DNA from: an uncultured Bacteroidales bacterium
GTDB taxonomy: Bacteria; Bacteroidota; Bacteroidia; Bacteroidales; UBA932
Assembly: GCA_944322925.1 (NCBI GenBank)
Contig: CALUQM010000006.1
Location: 18,160 to 82,159, forward strand
Direction of reading: 5' to 3'
DNA: 64,000 bases
A model generated the notes under the pieces. It had not been told where the DNA came from. It saw nothing but the letters and a program-made list of their open reading frames with translations, and did not search any database. Shown here piece by piece: positions 1 to 10,227 of the stretch. A program made the position numbers and the translations under genes. Within the stretch, counting starts at the first letter, position 1. Every line of letters starts with the position of its first letter.

Positions 1-1502
1 CTGTAATAGTCCTGATACTGGGCTGCCGGCTTGTCCTTGTACTGGGCATTGTTGCCGACATAGTAGGTGGTGAGGCCGTAGAAACGGTTGTTTTCCTGGG
101 TATAGCTGTCGAGACCTCCTTCTACCTTGAGGTTCAGGTTCTTGATGATATGCCATGTCACCGCTCCGTTCACTGTCCAGTTGCGGCGTATGCGCTTGTT
201 GTCATTGTCGGCCACGGACTGGAGAGGAGGGGCATTGTCGCCGTAGTCCTCTTCAAGATCGGAACCTTCGATGGCTCCCGCAAGAGGTATCGGGGTGTAC
301 TGGACGGAATGCTTCAGACGGCCGTTTCCGGAAGTGGAACCCGAGTCGTTGATCGAATTGGCGCCCGACCCCATTATCTGTGTATCGGAATATCTTGCGT
401 TGATGTCGAACGAAAGCTGCTTGATAGGCTTGTATGTCGTCTTGAAGTTGAGATTGTCCCTGCGATAGGTCGACCCTGTCATGATGGCATTGTCGCCGAG
501 ATGCGAATAGCTGGCGGTCCACCTTACCTTGTCCGTACTTCCCGAAACGGAAAGATTGTGACTGAATACGCGGCCGGTATTTCCGAAAACCTGGGAGATC
601 CAGTCGTTGTACGGCACGTCCTGATACAGCGAGATGTCCTCATATATGCCGAAAGCAGGTATATAGCTGTCCTCGTACTTGTCTCTGATAAGGGAAAGTT
701 CATACTGGTTCCGTGCGAAATCATACGGGCTGTCGACTTCGATGGCATCCTTGTTGGCCATCCACTTCTGCCCCCAGTACGCATTGTAGCTTACCGAGAA
801 TTTTCCGCTGGTTCCTCCCTTCGTTGTCACGAGGACTACGCCGTTCGCTCCCCTGGAACCGTAGATGGCGGTTGAAAAGGCGTCTTTCAGGACATCTATG
901 CTCTGGATATCCGAAGCCGGTATGTCCGAAATGCTTTCTACGGGGAAACCGTCGACGATATAAAGAGGCGAGCTGTCCTGGGTAATGGAGCCGGTACCGC
1001 GGACGCGGATCTTGATATCGGCGTCAGGATCTCCTTCCGTAGTCGTGACCTGCACTCCGGCCATTCTTCCGGTAAGGGCTTCGCTGACAGAGGTGACCGG
1101 CATTGCCGAAAGAGTCTTGCTGTCTACCGAAGACACTGAGCCGATAAGGTCTTTTCTCTTTACGGTAGCATAACCGATGACTACCGTTTCCTCGAGGAAG
1201 TTGGCATCCTCTTCCATCACTATATCATAGACGAGACTGCTGCCGATGCGCACTTCCTGGGTCCTCATGCCGATAAAGGAGAAAACGAGGGTTTTCCCGT
1301 GGGCATCCTGCACGTCCAGGGAGTATTTTCCGTCGACATCGGTCGAGGCTCCCGTAGTGGTGCCGTCGATAAATACCGAAACTCCCGCGAGCGGTTGACC
1401 TCCGGTATCCTTGACCACACCTGTGATCTGCTGGGCCGAAACCGTCAGAGCGGCGGACAGGCCTGCGATCAATAGACAAATTCTATAAGTCAGATTGTTC
1501 AT
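1..1502 (-). CDS. SusC/RagA-family TonB-dependent outer-membrane receptor, 3' end outside window
   Basis: The frame is open from an ATG at 1502 to the left edge, giving about 500 N-terminal residues. Reading it out gives a signal peptide (residues 1-23, ending VSA-QQ), a carboxypeptidase-regulatory-like domain (about 24-105) and a TonB plug domain with the family signature GSRGANGVVLVTTKGG near residue 220, followed by the first part of the barrel. Such receptors import oligosaccharides with a SusD partner, which would lie further left. Its place at the end of a pectin enzyme operon suggests pectic oligosaccharides as substrate; that is inference. The 103 bp before the start holds only a near match to the Bacteroidota -7 box (TAATTTCG at 1534-1541), so it may be read with the genes upstream or from a weak promoter. 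Confidence 0.93.
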   Translation of the reverse strand, partial: MNNLTYRICLLIAGLSAALTVSAQQITGVVKDTGGQPLAGVSVFIDGTTTGASTDVDGKYSLDVQDAHGKTLVFSFIGMRTQEVRIGSSLVYDIVMEEDANFLEETVVIGYATVKRKDLIGSVSSVDSKTLSAMPVTSVSEALTGRMAGVQVTTTEGDPDADIKIRVRGTGSITQDSSPLYIVDGFPVESISDIPASDIQSIDVLKDAFSTAIYGSRGANGVVLVTTKGGTSGKFSVSYNAYWGQKWMANKDAIEVDSPYDFARNQYELSLIRDKYEDSYIPAFGIYEDISLYQDVPYNDWISQVFGNTGRVFSHNLSVSGSTDKVRWTASYSHLGDNAIMTGSTYRRDNLNFKTTYKPIKQLSFDINARYSDTQIMGSGANSINDSGSTSGNGRLKHSVQYTPIPLAGAIEGSDLEEDYGDNAPPLQSVADNDNKRIRRNWTVNGAVTWHIIKNLNLKVEGGLDSYTQENNRFYGLTTYYVGNNAQYKDKPAAQYQDYY

Positions 1503-1605
1503 AAAACTTATTGGTTAGTATTAATTGAATATGCGAAATTACTCAATGCTCCGTCTGTGGGCATTGAAATATTATCGTAATAATTGTATTTTTTGACAAT
1601 CGCGG

Positions 1606-3483
1606 TTACAGTGCGGTATAAACCGAATCGGAATTCTGCGACGAGATTATTTCCCTTACGATGTAGTGAAGGTACATCTCGAGATTAGTGTATCTTCCGT
1701 AGGAGTCGAGCGATTTGGAATTTCCGTCGGACGCATTATCCGGGTCCAGGCCGAATTCCGTTTCGAACCAGTCCGGCATTCCGTCTCCGTCGGAATCTTT
1801 CGCGGCTGAGAGTTCTTCATCGGTTGCAGTATATTCAGGCCATCCGCCGACTTCGGAAGGAAGGTCGATGATGGCTCCGGTACCCGCTTTCGCATCCCTT
1901 GCAGCACGGGCATCCACCTCATCCCTGACAAGAGAGGCTCCCCCTAAGTCGCACACTGCATCGAAAGCGTCGCTGGCCGAATGGGTGCTGGTATAGACTG
2001 TCTCGCCATAAGGCCCGTCGATTCCGAGAGGTGCGGTCAGTATCACGGCGTCCGACGGGGTATCGTTCGTTTTGTCGTCGTGCCAGTACAGGCCGAGCAG
2101 ATTGTCCGCGGCGAATTCAGGATATTCGACATAGACATTTCCCGAAACATAAAGTTCCGGATAGCCGTAGTCGATATTCTTGGAAGTATATATTCCGTTG
2201 ACATCATAGAAATACCCTCGGTCGCGCGAATCCGCACCCTGCCGGTAATAGTTGTTCACGAGATTGAACCAGCCGCCTTCGCCGCCGTAGGTATTGTTGC
2301 TGCCCCAGTTGAAGACGACATTGTTCCGGTAGTCCACATTTCCGCGGCGGGCCGGATTGTCCGGATTCTCGTATATCTGAGGATGGTCGAAGCGCGGATT
2401 GCGGCTGTCGTGGTTTGCAAGCATGTTGTGATGGAACGAAGCGTTCTTTCCTCCCCAGATCCCTCCGTAGCCGTGCTCTCCCTTGGGATGGTTCGAATCC
2501 TTGAGGCTTTCGGTCAGGATGCACCACTGCATGGTGAAATTCTCGTTCCCGTAGAATGAGGCGCATTCATCTATCGACCACGACATCGAACAATGGTCGA
2601 GGATGATGTCACGCTGCCTGCGTCCCCAGATACAGTCTTCTCCGTCGGTATTCAGGACCTTGTTTCCGAGACGGAAGCGCACGAATCTGACAATCACATT
2701 GTCGGCTTCGACTACCGTAGAATAATTCTTTATGCAGATGCCGTCCCCCGGGGCCGTCTGTCCTGCTATGGTAAGGTTCCCGTTCTTTATCCTGAGCTGC
2801 GATTCCAGCTCGATTATTCCCGCCACATCGAAGACGATCGTGCGTGGGCCGCTTTCATTGACAGCCGCCCTGAGCGAACCTGCACCGGAATCATTCAGGT
2901 TGGTGACATGAATTACACGGCCTCCGCGGCCTCCCGTAACATACATTCCCCCGCCTTCGGCTCCAGGGAAAGCCCTTGCCGCACCGTCACGGTCTTCCGC
3001 AGCCGGAATAAGGAATTTTTCATAATCCCCGGCAGGGACGACAGGATCAGGATCCGGTTCCGGATCGGGGTCGGGAGCCGGTCCGGGCACGGATTCTCCC
3101 GGTATGACCTCCATGGCGGCGGAATATCCGGACTCGCCGTCTGCAGTCCTTACCTTTATCTTGAAATAATATTTCCCGCCTGTCTCCAGACCTTCGAACG
3201 TGTAGGAAGTAGCCGTTATCTGCTCCCACAGGGCTGTTCCGGACTCGTCTTCCAGCCTTACCGTATAAGATTCCGCGCCTTCCACGGCCGCCCAGGTGAA
3301 GGTCAGGGATGTTTCGGAAACGTATGTCAGCGTGATCTGCTCCGGAGGCAGGACGACAACGGGCTGTTCCGGATCCATTTCAGGGCTGCAGGCAGCAGCT
3401 GCAGCAGCCAGTACGGCAGGCAGAACGGAATTGCGCAGTTTCAGCAATCCTCTGCGGACAGTATCTTGCAGTTTCAAAATCAT
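1606..3483 (-). CDS. Surface lipoprotein: fibronectin type III domain plus PL1 pectate lyase
   Basis: A lipoprotein of 625 residues. The lipobox ends at Cys32 and is followed by acidic residues, as in Bacteroidota surface-export signals. An FN3-like domain (about 45-130) and an Asp-Pro-rich linker (about 135-147) lead into a PL1 pectate lyase (about 165-510), which begins AFPGAEGGG and carries DHCSMSW and SRNPRFDHP, the latter matching the catalytic arginine region. A calcium-binding, thrombospondin-3-like segment (DSDGDGMPDWFE, about 565-600) sits near the C-terminus. The enzyme should cut de-esterified homogalacturonan by beta-elimination at the cell surface. It lies 22 bp after the GH105-PL1 gene, so it is probably in the same operon. 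The PL1 part resembles the lyase half of that neighbour, which suggests an old duplication. Confidence 0.9.
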   Translation of the reverse strand: MILKLQDTVRRGLLKLRNSVLPAVLAAAAAACSPEMDPEQPVVVLPPEQITLTYVSETSLTFTWAAVEGAESYTVRLEDESGTALWEQITATSYTFEGLETGGKYYFKIKVRTADGESGYSAAMEVIPGESVPGPAPDPDPEPDPDPVVPAGDYEKFLIPAAEDRDGAARAFPGAEGGGMYVTGGRGGRVIHVTNLNDSGAGSLRAAVNESGPRTIVFDVAGIIELESQLRIKNGNLTIAGQTAPGDGICIKNYSTVVEADNVIVRFVRFRLGNKVLNTDGEDCIWGRRQRDIILDHCSMSWSIDECASFYGNENFTMQWCILTESLKDSNHPKGEHGYGGIWGGKNASFHHNMLANHDSRNPRFDHPQIYENPDNPARRGNVDYRNNVVFNWGSNNTYGGEGGWFNLVNNYYRQGADSRDRGYFYDVNGIYTSKNIDYGYPELYVSGNVYVEYPEFAADNLLGLYWHDDKTNDTPSDAVILTAPLGIDGPYGETVYTSTHSASDAFDAVCDLGGASLVRDEVDARAARDAKAGTGAIIDLPSEVGGWPEYTATDEELSAAKDSDGDGMPDWFETEFGLDPDNASDGNSKSLDSYGRYTNLEMYLHYIVREIISSQNSDSVYTAL

Positions 3484-3505
3484 GTCTATCTATAATTTAT
3501 TGTTG

Positions 3506-5917
3506 TCAGTCATCCAATACGTCATTTTCCGAATCGATGATTCCCGGCAGTCCGGTAACGGAGCCGTAGTCGGTCACCTTCCCCGTCCTTATCTGCCTTA
3601 TTACCCTCGCATCGGTGTCATCGCGGCGCAGGGACGCTCCGGCATGTTTCAGCACTGCCTTGAAGGCCTCTGCAGCAGGCTGCACCTCTGCCGGATATTT
3701 CATGAAAAACGGCTCAGCTGCTGAAATTTCCGAATATTCGGCTTCATAGCCCGCGATCTTGTCATAGTCCGGCGTCTTGCCGTACCAGTTCCCCTTTCTG
3801 ACAAGGGAAACATCATAGACATTGTCCCTTATATGGAATGATCCAGGAATCATCGACGTGGATTCCGAAGTATATACTTCAAGATAGCGGCCGTTCAGAT
3901 TCCTGGTAGCAGGTCCGGGAATGAAAGTATTGCCGACTACATTGAACCAGCCTTCCTCACCGCCGTAGATTGCCTTCATCCCCCAGTTGAACACGACATT
4001 GTTCACGAATTCCACGGTCCCTCGGTAAAAAAGTCCATCCGTACCGTCATATAAGGCAGGATGGTCGAAACGCGGATTGCGGCTGTTGTTGTCCGCAAGG
4101 ATATTGTGGTGGAAGGAAACATTCCTGCCGCCCCATATACCGCCGTATCCGTGTTCGCCCTTGCGGTGAATGGAACTGTTCAGGGCCTCTGCTATCACGC
4201 ACCACTGGACGGAAGCATCGGAGATGGCATAGAACGATGCGTTTTCATCGGTCGCCCAGCTCATTGAACAGTGGTCTATGATGACATTGCGGACCCGACG
4301 CGCGCCGAGAGCGTCGTTTTCATCCTTCATCTCCGAACCCATGCGGAATCTCAGATATCTGACAATGACCTCGTCGGCACCGACATAAAGCCCGTGATCC
4401 TTCAGAGTAATGCCTTCTCCGGGCGCAGTTTCTCCTGAAATCGTAATATAAGGGTCCTCTATCTTCAGCGTGGACTTGAGGCTGATATCGCCTGACACGG
4501 CGAATTCGACTATTCTCGGTTCTTCCGACTCTACGGCATGGCGCAGGGTGCCTTCTTCATCGCTGTCCTCGAGGGAAGTCACGACATAAACCTTCCCTCC
4601 CTTTCCTCCGCGGGTGTATTTGCCGCCTCCGTCGGCGCCTTCGAATGCAAGCTCCCTGACAACGGGCTCCGATACCGTCTTTCCGTTCCGCACTGCCGTC
4701 CCGTCAAAGACATATTCGATATTTTCCGCCGCCTCATACTCGAGCGAAGCCCAGATGAACGGGCCTACGCCCTTGCAATCATTGTCTATGACAGGCTCGC
4801 TCAGATAATAATCGTAGGTACCGCTTCTGTTCTCCTTGCCGCCGAGACCGGCCACCGAACAGCATGAAGTAATGGAAAGCGTACCGTCAGGATTTTCCTT
4901 TACGAATGTTTTTACGAATTTCCGGTACAGATCCCTCGAATATTCGCGCCATTCGTCCGACAGCCATCCCTGGCGGACGCCCTTCATGTAGGCATACACG
5001 AACATCGACGATGCAGTGGCTTCAAGGTAATTCCCTTCCCTGCCTGGGCAGTCGAGCACCTGGTACCACATGCCGGTCTCAGGATCGGCAAAGTCAGGCA
5101 GAATCTCCATGATGTATCTGAATTTTTCTATCAGATCCTCCCTGCCCGGATGCCCGTCCGGAATATAGTCCAGGGTTTCGGCAATAGCCATGACATACCA
5201 GCCGCATGCCCGTCCCCAGGCATGGGCAGACTGTCCTGTCAGCGAATCCGCCCAGAACATCGAACGCGATTCATCCCAGGCATGTCTGAAAAGCCCCGTT
5301 TCGGGATCGAATGTATGGCGTGAGGCCACTTCGAAATGATTGCATATATCGCTGAACAGGGAATCCCTTTCGTCTTTCGGGGAAAATTTCTTAGTATATT
5401 CGGCATAGAACGGCTGGGCCATGTACAGGCCGTCGAGCCATACCTGGTGCGGGTAAATCCGCTTGTGCCAGAATGCCCCTTCGCCTGTCCTCGGCTGGGT
5501 ATCGAGCTGTTCCCTCAGTTTGCGGAGAACACGACGGTATTTCTGGTTTCCTGTATCGTAATACAGCCTGTAGTATATTCTGCCGGGACAGATGTGGTCG
5601 ACATTGTAGTTCTCTTTCTTGTAGGTAGCCACATTGCCGTTCTCATCCGCCATCGTATCCGCCCAGTGACGCACGTAATCCCTGGCGTATGGCAGATCGT
5701 ACCTGTCGGCGACATCCAGGAAAGAAAGAAGCTCCAGACCGGTCGTGTAATTCCACTTCAGCCTGCCCTGACGGCCGTCGAGCCATGTGGCATCCGGATT
5801 CCTCAACATCTCGGAATTCATCATCCGCACGGAATACGGGATATTCCGGTCTCCGGCAAAAAGAGTCTGCGGCAGAATGAGCGACACCGCAAATATGCAA
5901 ACCAGTATGTTTTTCAT
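3506..5917 (-). CDS. GH105 unsaturated glycuronyl hydrolase fused to PL1 pectate lyase
   Basis: 803 residues from the ATG at 5917; a longer in-frame reading only extends back into the HTCS gene. After a signal peptide (1-21) comes a GH105 (YteR/YesR-like) domain (about 25-400) with the WLDGLYM motif, whose Asp162 aligns with the family's catalytic acid, and WGRACGW at 234-240 in place of the usual WGRGNGW. A PL1 domain follows (about 420-790) with DHCSMSW (549-555) and RNPRFDHP (613-620). One chain can therefore cleave pectate and then remove the unsaturated end residue. No lipobox is seen, so a periplasmic location is likely. The gene starts 2 bp after the HTCS stop, which implies co-transcription. 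Confidence 0.9.
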   Translation of the reverse strand: MKNILVCIFAVSLILPQTLFAGDRNIPYSVRMMNSEMLRNPDATWLDGRQGRLKWNYTTGLELLSFLDVADRYDLPYARDYVRHWADTMADENGNVATYKKENYNVDHICPGRIYYRLYYDTGNQKYRRVLRKLREQLDTQPRTGEGAFWHKRIYPHQVWLDGLYMAQPFYAEYTKKFSPKDERDSLFSDICNHFEVASRHTFDPETGLFRHAWDESRSMFWADSLTGQSAHAWGRACGWYVMAIAETLDYIPDGHPGREDLIEKFRYIMEILPDFADPETGMWYQVLDCPGREGNYLEATASSMFVYAYMKGVRQGWLSDEWREYSRDLYRKFVKTFVKENPDGTLSITSCCSVAGLGGKENRSGTYDYYLSEPVIDNDCKGVGPFIWASLEYEAAENIEYVFDGTAVRNGKTVSEPVVRELAFEGADGGGKYTRGGKGGKVYVVTSLEDSDEEGTLRHAVESEEPRIVEFAVSGDISLKSTLKIEDPYITISGETAPGEGITLKDHGLYVGADEVIVRYLRFRMGSEMKDENDALGARRVRNVIIDHCSMSWATDENASFYAISDASVQWCVIAEALNSSIHRKGEHGYGGIWGGRNVSFHHNILADNNSRNPRFDHPALYDGTDGLFYRGTVEFVNNVVFNWGMKAIYGGEEGWFNVVGNTFIPGPATRNLNGRYLEVYTSESTSMIPGSFHIRDNVYDVSLVRKGNWYGKTPDYDKIAGYEAEYSEISAAEPFFMKYPAEVQPAAEAFKAVLKHAGASLRRDDTDARVIRQIRTGKVTDYGSVTGLPGIIDSENDVLDD

Positions 5918-5919
5918 GA

Positions 5920-8900
5920 CTATTGTTGTTTGTCGGTTTTGTGTTCCTTGATATAATCTATCGGAGAAAGTCCGAAATGTTTTTTGAAAGAGCGGCTGAA
6001 ATAGCCAGGATCGGAAAATCCCACCTTGTAGCACGTTTCGGAAACCGAATACTGCCCGCTCCGGAGATAATAGGTAGCCTTTTCCAGCCTGAAATCCTGG
6101 ATAAGCTCCACCGGAGACTTGCCTGTCAGACCCTTGATCTTGTTGTACATGGACGTCCTGCCCATCCCTACGTATGCCGCAAGCTGGTCCACCGTCACTT
6201 CAGCATCGGAAATATTTTCCTCCAGCCATGCCATCACCTTCTTTATCAGGCTCTCGTCCCTGTCGGTAATGACAATCTCGTCCGGCTGGATTTCCACTTT
6301 GGCCTCCTTTCTGGACTGCTCGGCAGAATGCGCGAACATGGACAGCAGGGTCCTCCTTCTTTCCATCAGGTTCTCTATCCTGGCTGACAGCAGCTCCATT
6401 GTGAAAGGCTTGGAGATATATCCGTCCACCCCGTATTTCATCGCGCGGAGATGCGTATCGTCCTCATGCTTGGCCGTAATCATGATTATCGGGATATGGC
6501 TCGTATTGAAATCGCTCCTGATACGGTTGACAAGGCCGATTCCGTCCATCTGAGGCATCATCAGGTCCGTAACTATGATATCTGGCATCCAGCCCTGGTC
6601 TATAAGCGAGAGGGCCTCCACCCCGTTGGAAGCGTCCTTTACCTCGTACCTGTTGATAAGGGCATTGTAAATGTAGACTTTCAGTTCCGCATTATCCTCG
6701 ACGACCATAACCTTGAGTGCGTTTTCAGGGAAGGTAGGCTTCACCTTGTATTTGCTCAGTCCGTAGGACTCCGCCTTGTCGTCCGCGGCATCTTCACCGA
6801 CAAACCTCGCCGTCTCCTCGTTGAAATGCTCTTTCCCGAGAGGAAGTCTCACGTAGAAGCGGGAGCCCTTTCCCTTTTCGCTTTCCACCCAGATCTTTCC
6901 TCCGTGGACATCCGCTATCTCCTTGCAGAAAGACAGTCCGATGCCGCTGCTGGCCATGCCGTTGAACGGGGTATCGGAATTCGAGATGAACGGTTCGAAA
7001 ATGGCTGTCTGCCTGTCCTTGGGAACGCCGATGCCGTTGTCGCTGACCATTATCGTATATTCTTCTTCCCGGTCCTTGTACAATACGGCGACTTCTATCC
7101 TTCCGCCGTCGGCCGTATATTTGAAGGCGTTGGATATAAGGTTGTATATCAACGCTTCTATCCTTACCGAATCGCCCCAGACGGTCAGGGAATCCACGGA
7201 ATGAGTAAGCCTCATTTCGATATGCCTCTCAATGGACATGTCCTTGAAATCATCGTAGACCTGCTTTACGAGCCGCACGATATCTATCCTGCCGACATTC
7301 AGCTTTATCTTTCCCCTGACAATGCGCCTGATGTCCAGAAGCTGGTTGACGAGGGTCATCATCCTCTTGGAATTCCTGTACACGAGATTGACGCTGTATT
7401 CTTCCGGGGAGTCGGGGGAAAGCCTGTTCCTTATGTCTTCGATGCCGCCGAGAATGAGGGTCAGAGGAGTCCTCAGTTCATGCGATATGTTAGTGAAGAA
7501 ACGTCCCTTTATGTCATTCAGGCTTTCCTGCAGGGCCACGTCGTTTTTCAGCTTGACGGAAGTGACGAACATCCTCACGAGAATCGAGACCATCACGGCG
7601 GCCAGGATGCAGTACAGGACTACCGCCCACCAGGACGCCCACGGGTGAGGCTTGACGCGGATATCCACCGATATCGTCTGCGGATCGGAATACCCGTCTT
7701 CCGTAGAGGCCGAGACCATGAACGTGTAGTTCCCTGCCGGAATCCTCGAATACGACACCGCCGTACTCCTGTTCGAAGATATCCACGACTTGTTGTACCC
7801 TTTCAGCATGTAGTTGAACCTGACGTTGTCCTGTATCCTGAAGTTGAGGGAAGCGTAATCGATGCTGAAAAACGAATAGTCATGAGGGATGACAACCTTT
7901 TTCCGGACAGGAACCCTGACTCCGTCTACCGTAAGGCCGGAAATCACAAGCCGCTTGTCTTCCGGCTCGTAGCTGAACTCGTCGGGATCTATGTGGTACA
8001 GATTGTTCAGGGTGCCGAAAACGATGGAACCGTCCCGGAGCCTGGCGCAGGTCGCCTCGCTGAATGTCGTGGAGACCACACCGTCATACCTTGAATAATT
8101 CACTACCGAACTGTCTTTCATCGAGACCTTCGAGATGCCTGTCTCTGTGGCTATCCATATATTGCCGCTGTCGTCGTCTACCGCAGAGAGAACGATATTG
8201 CTTCCGAGTCCGTCAGTCCGGCCGACAATGTCGAACCACGGCCTGCCACCGTCGAATCTTATCCTGTTCAGGCCGCCGCCGAATGTGCAGAGCCACGTAT
8301 CCTCCGCCCTGTCGGTAAAAATATAGATAATATCGTTGTTGCCGAGAGAATGTATGTCTCCCGGGATTTTCTGCACTACATTAAAGACTGTCTGTTCCGG
8401 ATTTTCCTGAGGATAGAACCATATCAAACCGCCTATCGTCGCCACGAGCATTCTGCCGTCAGGCATGCAGTGAACATACCTGACCTTTTCGCCCATGTCG
8501 AGAGGATAGGACGGAAAATCCCTGTATACAGTAAGGAATTCATCACTTCCCGGATCGGCGAGCACCGAAAGACCGCCGCCGTATGTACCGACCCAGATAC
8601 GCCCGTCCCTGTCCTCGGTGATCGAATAGACGTCATCCGAACTCAGGGAACTGCGGCCGGAATCGTCATGCCGGTATCGCGACGCCACTGCATAAGAGTT
8701 CCCTTTCCGCTGCAGTTTCAGCAGGCCGTCGCCTTTCGTACCGAGCCATATATTGCCGGCAGAATCTTCGAAAATCGAATATATGACCCCGAAATCACCT
8801 GAACCGGCTATTTTCCTGCACACCGACATGTCCTGCGAATAGACAAAGAGTTCCCGGCTTTTCGTAGCGACCCATATCTGTCCGCGGCTGTCCGTAAGGA

Positions 8901-10224
8901 CGGCACGCACTTCCGAAGCAGACACCTCGTCTTCCGATTCGGACGGAGGTACCACCACTTCCACCTTAGGAGTAATGATGGTAGCCCGTTCGAGCCCCCT
9001 GCGGACAGTCGAAAACCACAGGACCCCCGAATCATCCACTGTATAGCAGGCGACTCCGTTCATGAATCTGCAGTCCGGCGCATTCTTGACATTGTTCAGA
9101 GGGACCACGGTGTCCGAATCCCTGTCGTAATAGCCGAAACCGTAGTCATTCATCTTGATCCACAGCCGGCCGTCATGTTCGAGCACCCGGGCAAGAGTGT
9201 CGGTATAATAGGACATCACGTTCCTGTCATGCTCATAATGCCTGAACAAGCCGCGTTTTTCATTCCAGGAAGCGATGCCTGTGCGGTCCGTAACTATCCA
9301 GAGCAGCCCCTCTGGATCCGGGAACATGTATCTGACCCTTCCGATATCCCCCTTGTGATAGCTGACCGAAAGGTCGGAGGTGTCCACGGATGCCACGGTG
9401 CCGTTCCTGAAACCGAGACAGAGGACTCGCGAACTGTCCCGTCCCGTAAGGGTCATGTCCACGGCAGGGCCCGAATCCCGGTTTCCGATGACGGCATGAG
9501 CCAGTTTTCCCGTCTTCCTGCTGATCGAGAGAAGTTCGTCGGCCGAAGAAAACACAAGTCTGTCATCGAATTCCTCGAAATCGATGAAATCGGACTCGCG
9601 GGAAAGCACGGAAACCTGTTCTCCCGCAATCCTGACCAGTCCCAAGTCGGATATTACATAGATCCGGCCGTCGGAATCCTCGAATATGTTTCTTATATCC
9701 TTGCCTATGAGATCGCCCGAGGTCTTGAAAAATTCATGCGGCTTCAGATTCCTGTCGACGCGGTAAAGTCCTATCCCTGAAAGCGCCATCCACACGTTCC
9801 CGGCCCTGTCGCAATGATATTTCCCTACTATGGCCCGTGAAAGTCCAGGAGACACGTCCCCCGGTACGGCCACGAATTTTTCTTCCGACGAATCGAAGCG
9901 GTAGAATGAATTGTCGTATGTCTTGACCCACAGATATCCGCAGGCATCCTCGTCTATGGAAAGTATCCTGTTGTGCGAAAGGTTCGAATAGTCGCCGGGC
10001 TGCGCGGTGTAGTTCACGAAGGTATTTCCGTCGAACCTGTTGAGCCCGTACCAGGTGGAAATCCAGATATACCCGTTCCTGTCCTGAAGAATCTGGCTGA
10101 TATAATTGTGGGAAAGGCCGTCTTCAGAAGAATAGTGTTCGAAAAGGCACTCGACAGGAGCTGCCGGCAAGCGCAATGCCGGCAGAAGAAGCAGAAGGGA
10201 AAATATCAGCCTGACAGATTTCAT
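5920..10224 (-). CDS. Hybrid two-component system sensor/regulator (HTCS) of the pectin locus
   Basis: 1434 residues with the full HTCS layout: signal peptide (1-22), two-component propeller repeats making the periplasmic sensor (about 25-755), Y_Y_Y domain (about 775-855), one transmembrane helix (about 863-885), HisKA with phospho-acceptor His915 in SHELRTP, HATPase (about 1010-1130), receiver domain with phospho-acceptor Asp1220 (DIIVTDLMMP) and an AraC-type helix-turn-helix (about 1325-1430). All key residues are intact. HTCS proteins bind an oligosaccharide in the periplasm and switch on the neighbouring utilisation genes. This one is embedded in the operon between CE12-CE8 and GH105-PL1, so it probably raises its own expression. 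The ligand is presumably a pectic oligouronide (inference). Confidence 0.96.
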   Translation of the reverse strand: MKSVRLIFSLLLLLPALRLPAAPVECLFEHYSSEDGLSHNYISQILQDRNGYIWISTWYGLNRFDGNTFVNYTAQPGDYSNLSHNRILSIDEDACGYLWVKTYDNSFYRFDSSEEKFVAVPGDVSPGLSRAIVGKYHCDRAGNVWMALSGIGLYRVDRNLKPHEFFKTSGDLIGKDIRNIFEDSDGRIYVISDLGLVRIAGEQVSVLSRESDFIDFEEFDDRLVFSSADELLSISRKTGKLAHAVIGNRDSGPAVDMTLTGRDSSRVLCLGFRNGTVASVDTSDLSVSYHKGDIGRVRYMFPDPEGLLWIVTDRTGIASWNEKRGLFRHYEHDRNVMSYYTDTLARVLEHDGRLWIKMNDYGFGYYDRDSDTVVPLNNVKNAPDCRFMNGVACYTVDDSGVLWFSTVRRGLERATIITPKVEVVVPPSESEDEVSASEVRAVLTDSRGQIWVATKSRELFVYSQDMSVCRKIAGSGDFGVIYSIFEDSAGNIWLGTKGDGLLKLQRKGNSYAVASRYRHDDSGRSSLSSDDVYSITEDRDGRIWVGTYGGGLSVLADPGSDEFLTVYRDFPSYPLDMGEKVRYVHCMPDGRMLVATIGGLIWFYPQENPEQTVFNVVQKIPGDIHSLGNNDIIYIFTDRAEDTWLCTFGGGLNRIRFDGGRPWFDIVGRTDGLGSNIVLSAVDDDSGNIWIATETGISKVSMKDSSVVNYSRYDGVVSTTFSEATCARLRDGSIVFGTLNNLYHIDPDEFSYEPEDKRLVISGLTVDGVRVPVRKKVVIPHDYSFFSIDYASLNFRIQDNVRFNYMLKGYNKSWISSNRSTAVSYSRIPAGNYTFMVSASTEDGYSDPQTISVDIRVKPHPWASWWAVVLYCILAAVMVSILVRMFVTSVKLKNDVALQESLNDIKGRFFTNISHELRTPLTLILGGIEDIRNRLSPDSPEEYSVNLVYRNSKRMMTLVNQLLDIRRIVRGKIKLNVGRIDIVRLVKQVYDDFKDMSIERHIEMRLTHSVDSLTVWGDSVRIEALIYNLISNAFKYTADGGRIEVAVLYKDREEEYTIMVSDNGIGVPKDRQTAIFEPFISNSDTPFNGMASSGIGLSFCKEIADVHGGKIWVESEKGKGSRFYVRLPLGKEHFNEETARFVGEDAADDKAESYGLSKYKVKPTFPENALKVMVVEDNAELKVYIYNALINRYEVKDASNGVEALSLIDQGWMPDIIVTDLMMPQMDGIGLVNRIRSDFNTSHIPIIMITAKHEDDTHLRAMKYGVDGYISKPFTMELLSARIENLMERRRTLLSMFAHSAEQSRKEAKVEIQPDEIVITDRDESLIKKVMAWLEENISDAEVTVDQLAAYVGMGRTSMYNKIKGLTGKSPVELIQDFRLEKATYYLRSGQYSVSETCYKVGFSDPGYFSRSFKKHFGLSPIDYIKEHKTDKQQ

Positions 10225-10227
10225 GAA

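Noticed and set aside
2480-2500. GGTTCGAATCC, as in a tRNA T-arm
   Set aside because: It lies inside the PL1 lyase coding sequence and no acceptor, D or anticodon arms can be formed around it.
6451-8094. Open frame of over 500 codons on the plus strand
   Set aside because: It runs antisense to the kinase part of the HTCS gene, has no recognisable domain and reflects codon bias of the real gene.
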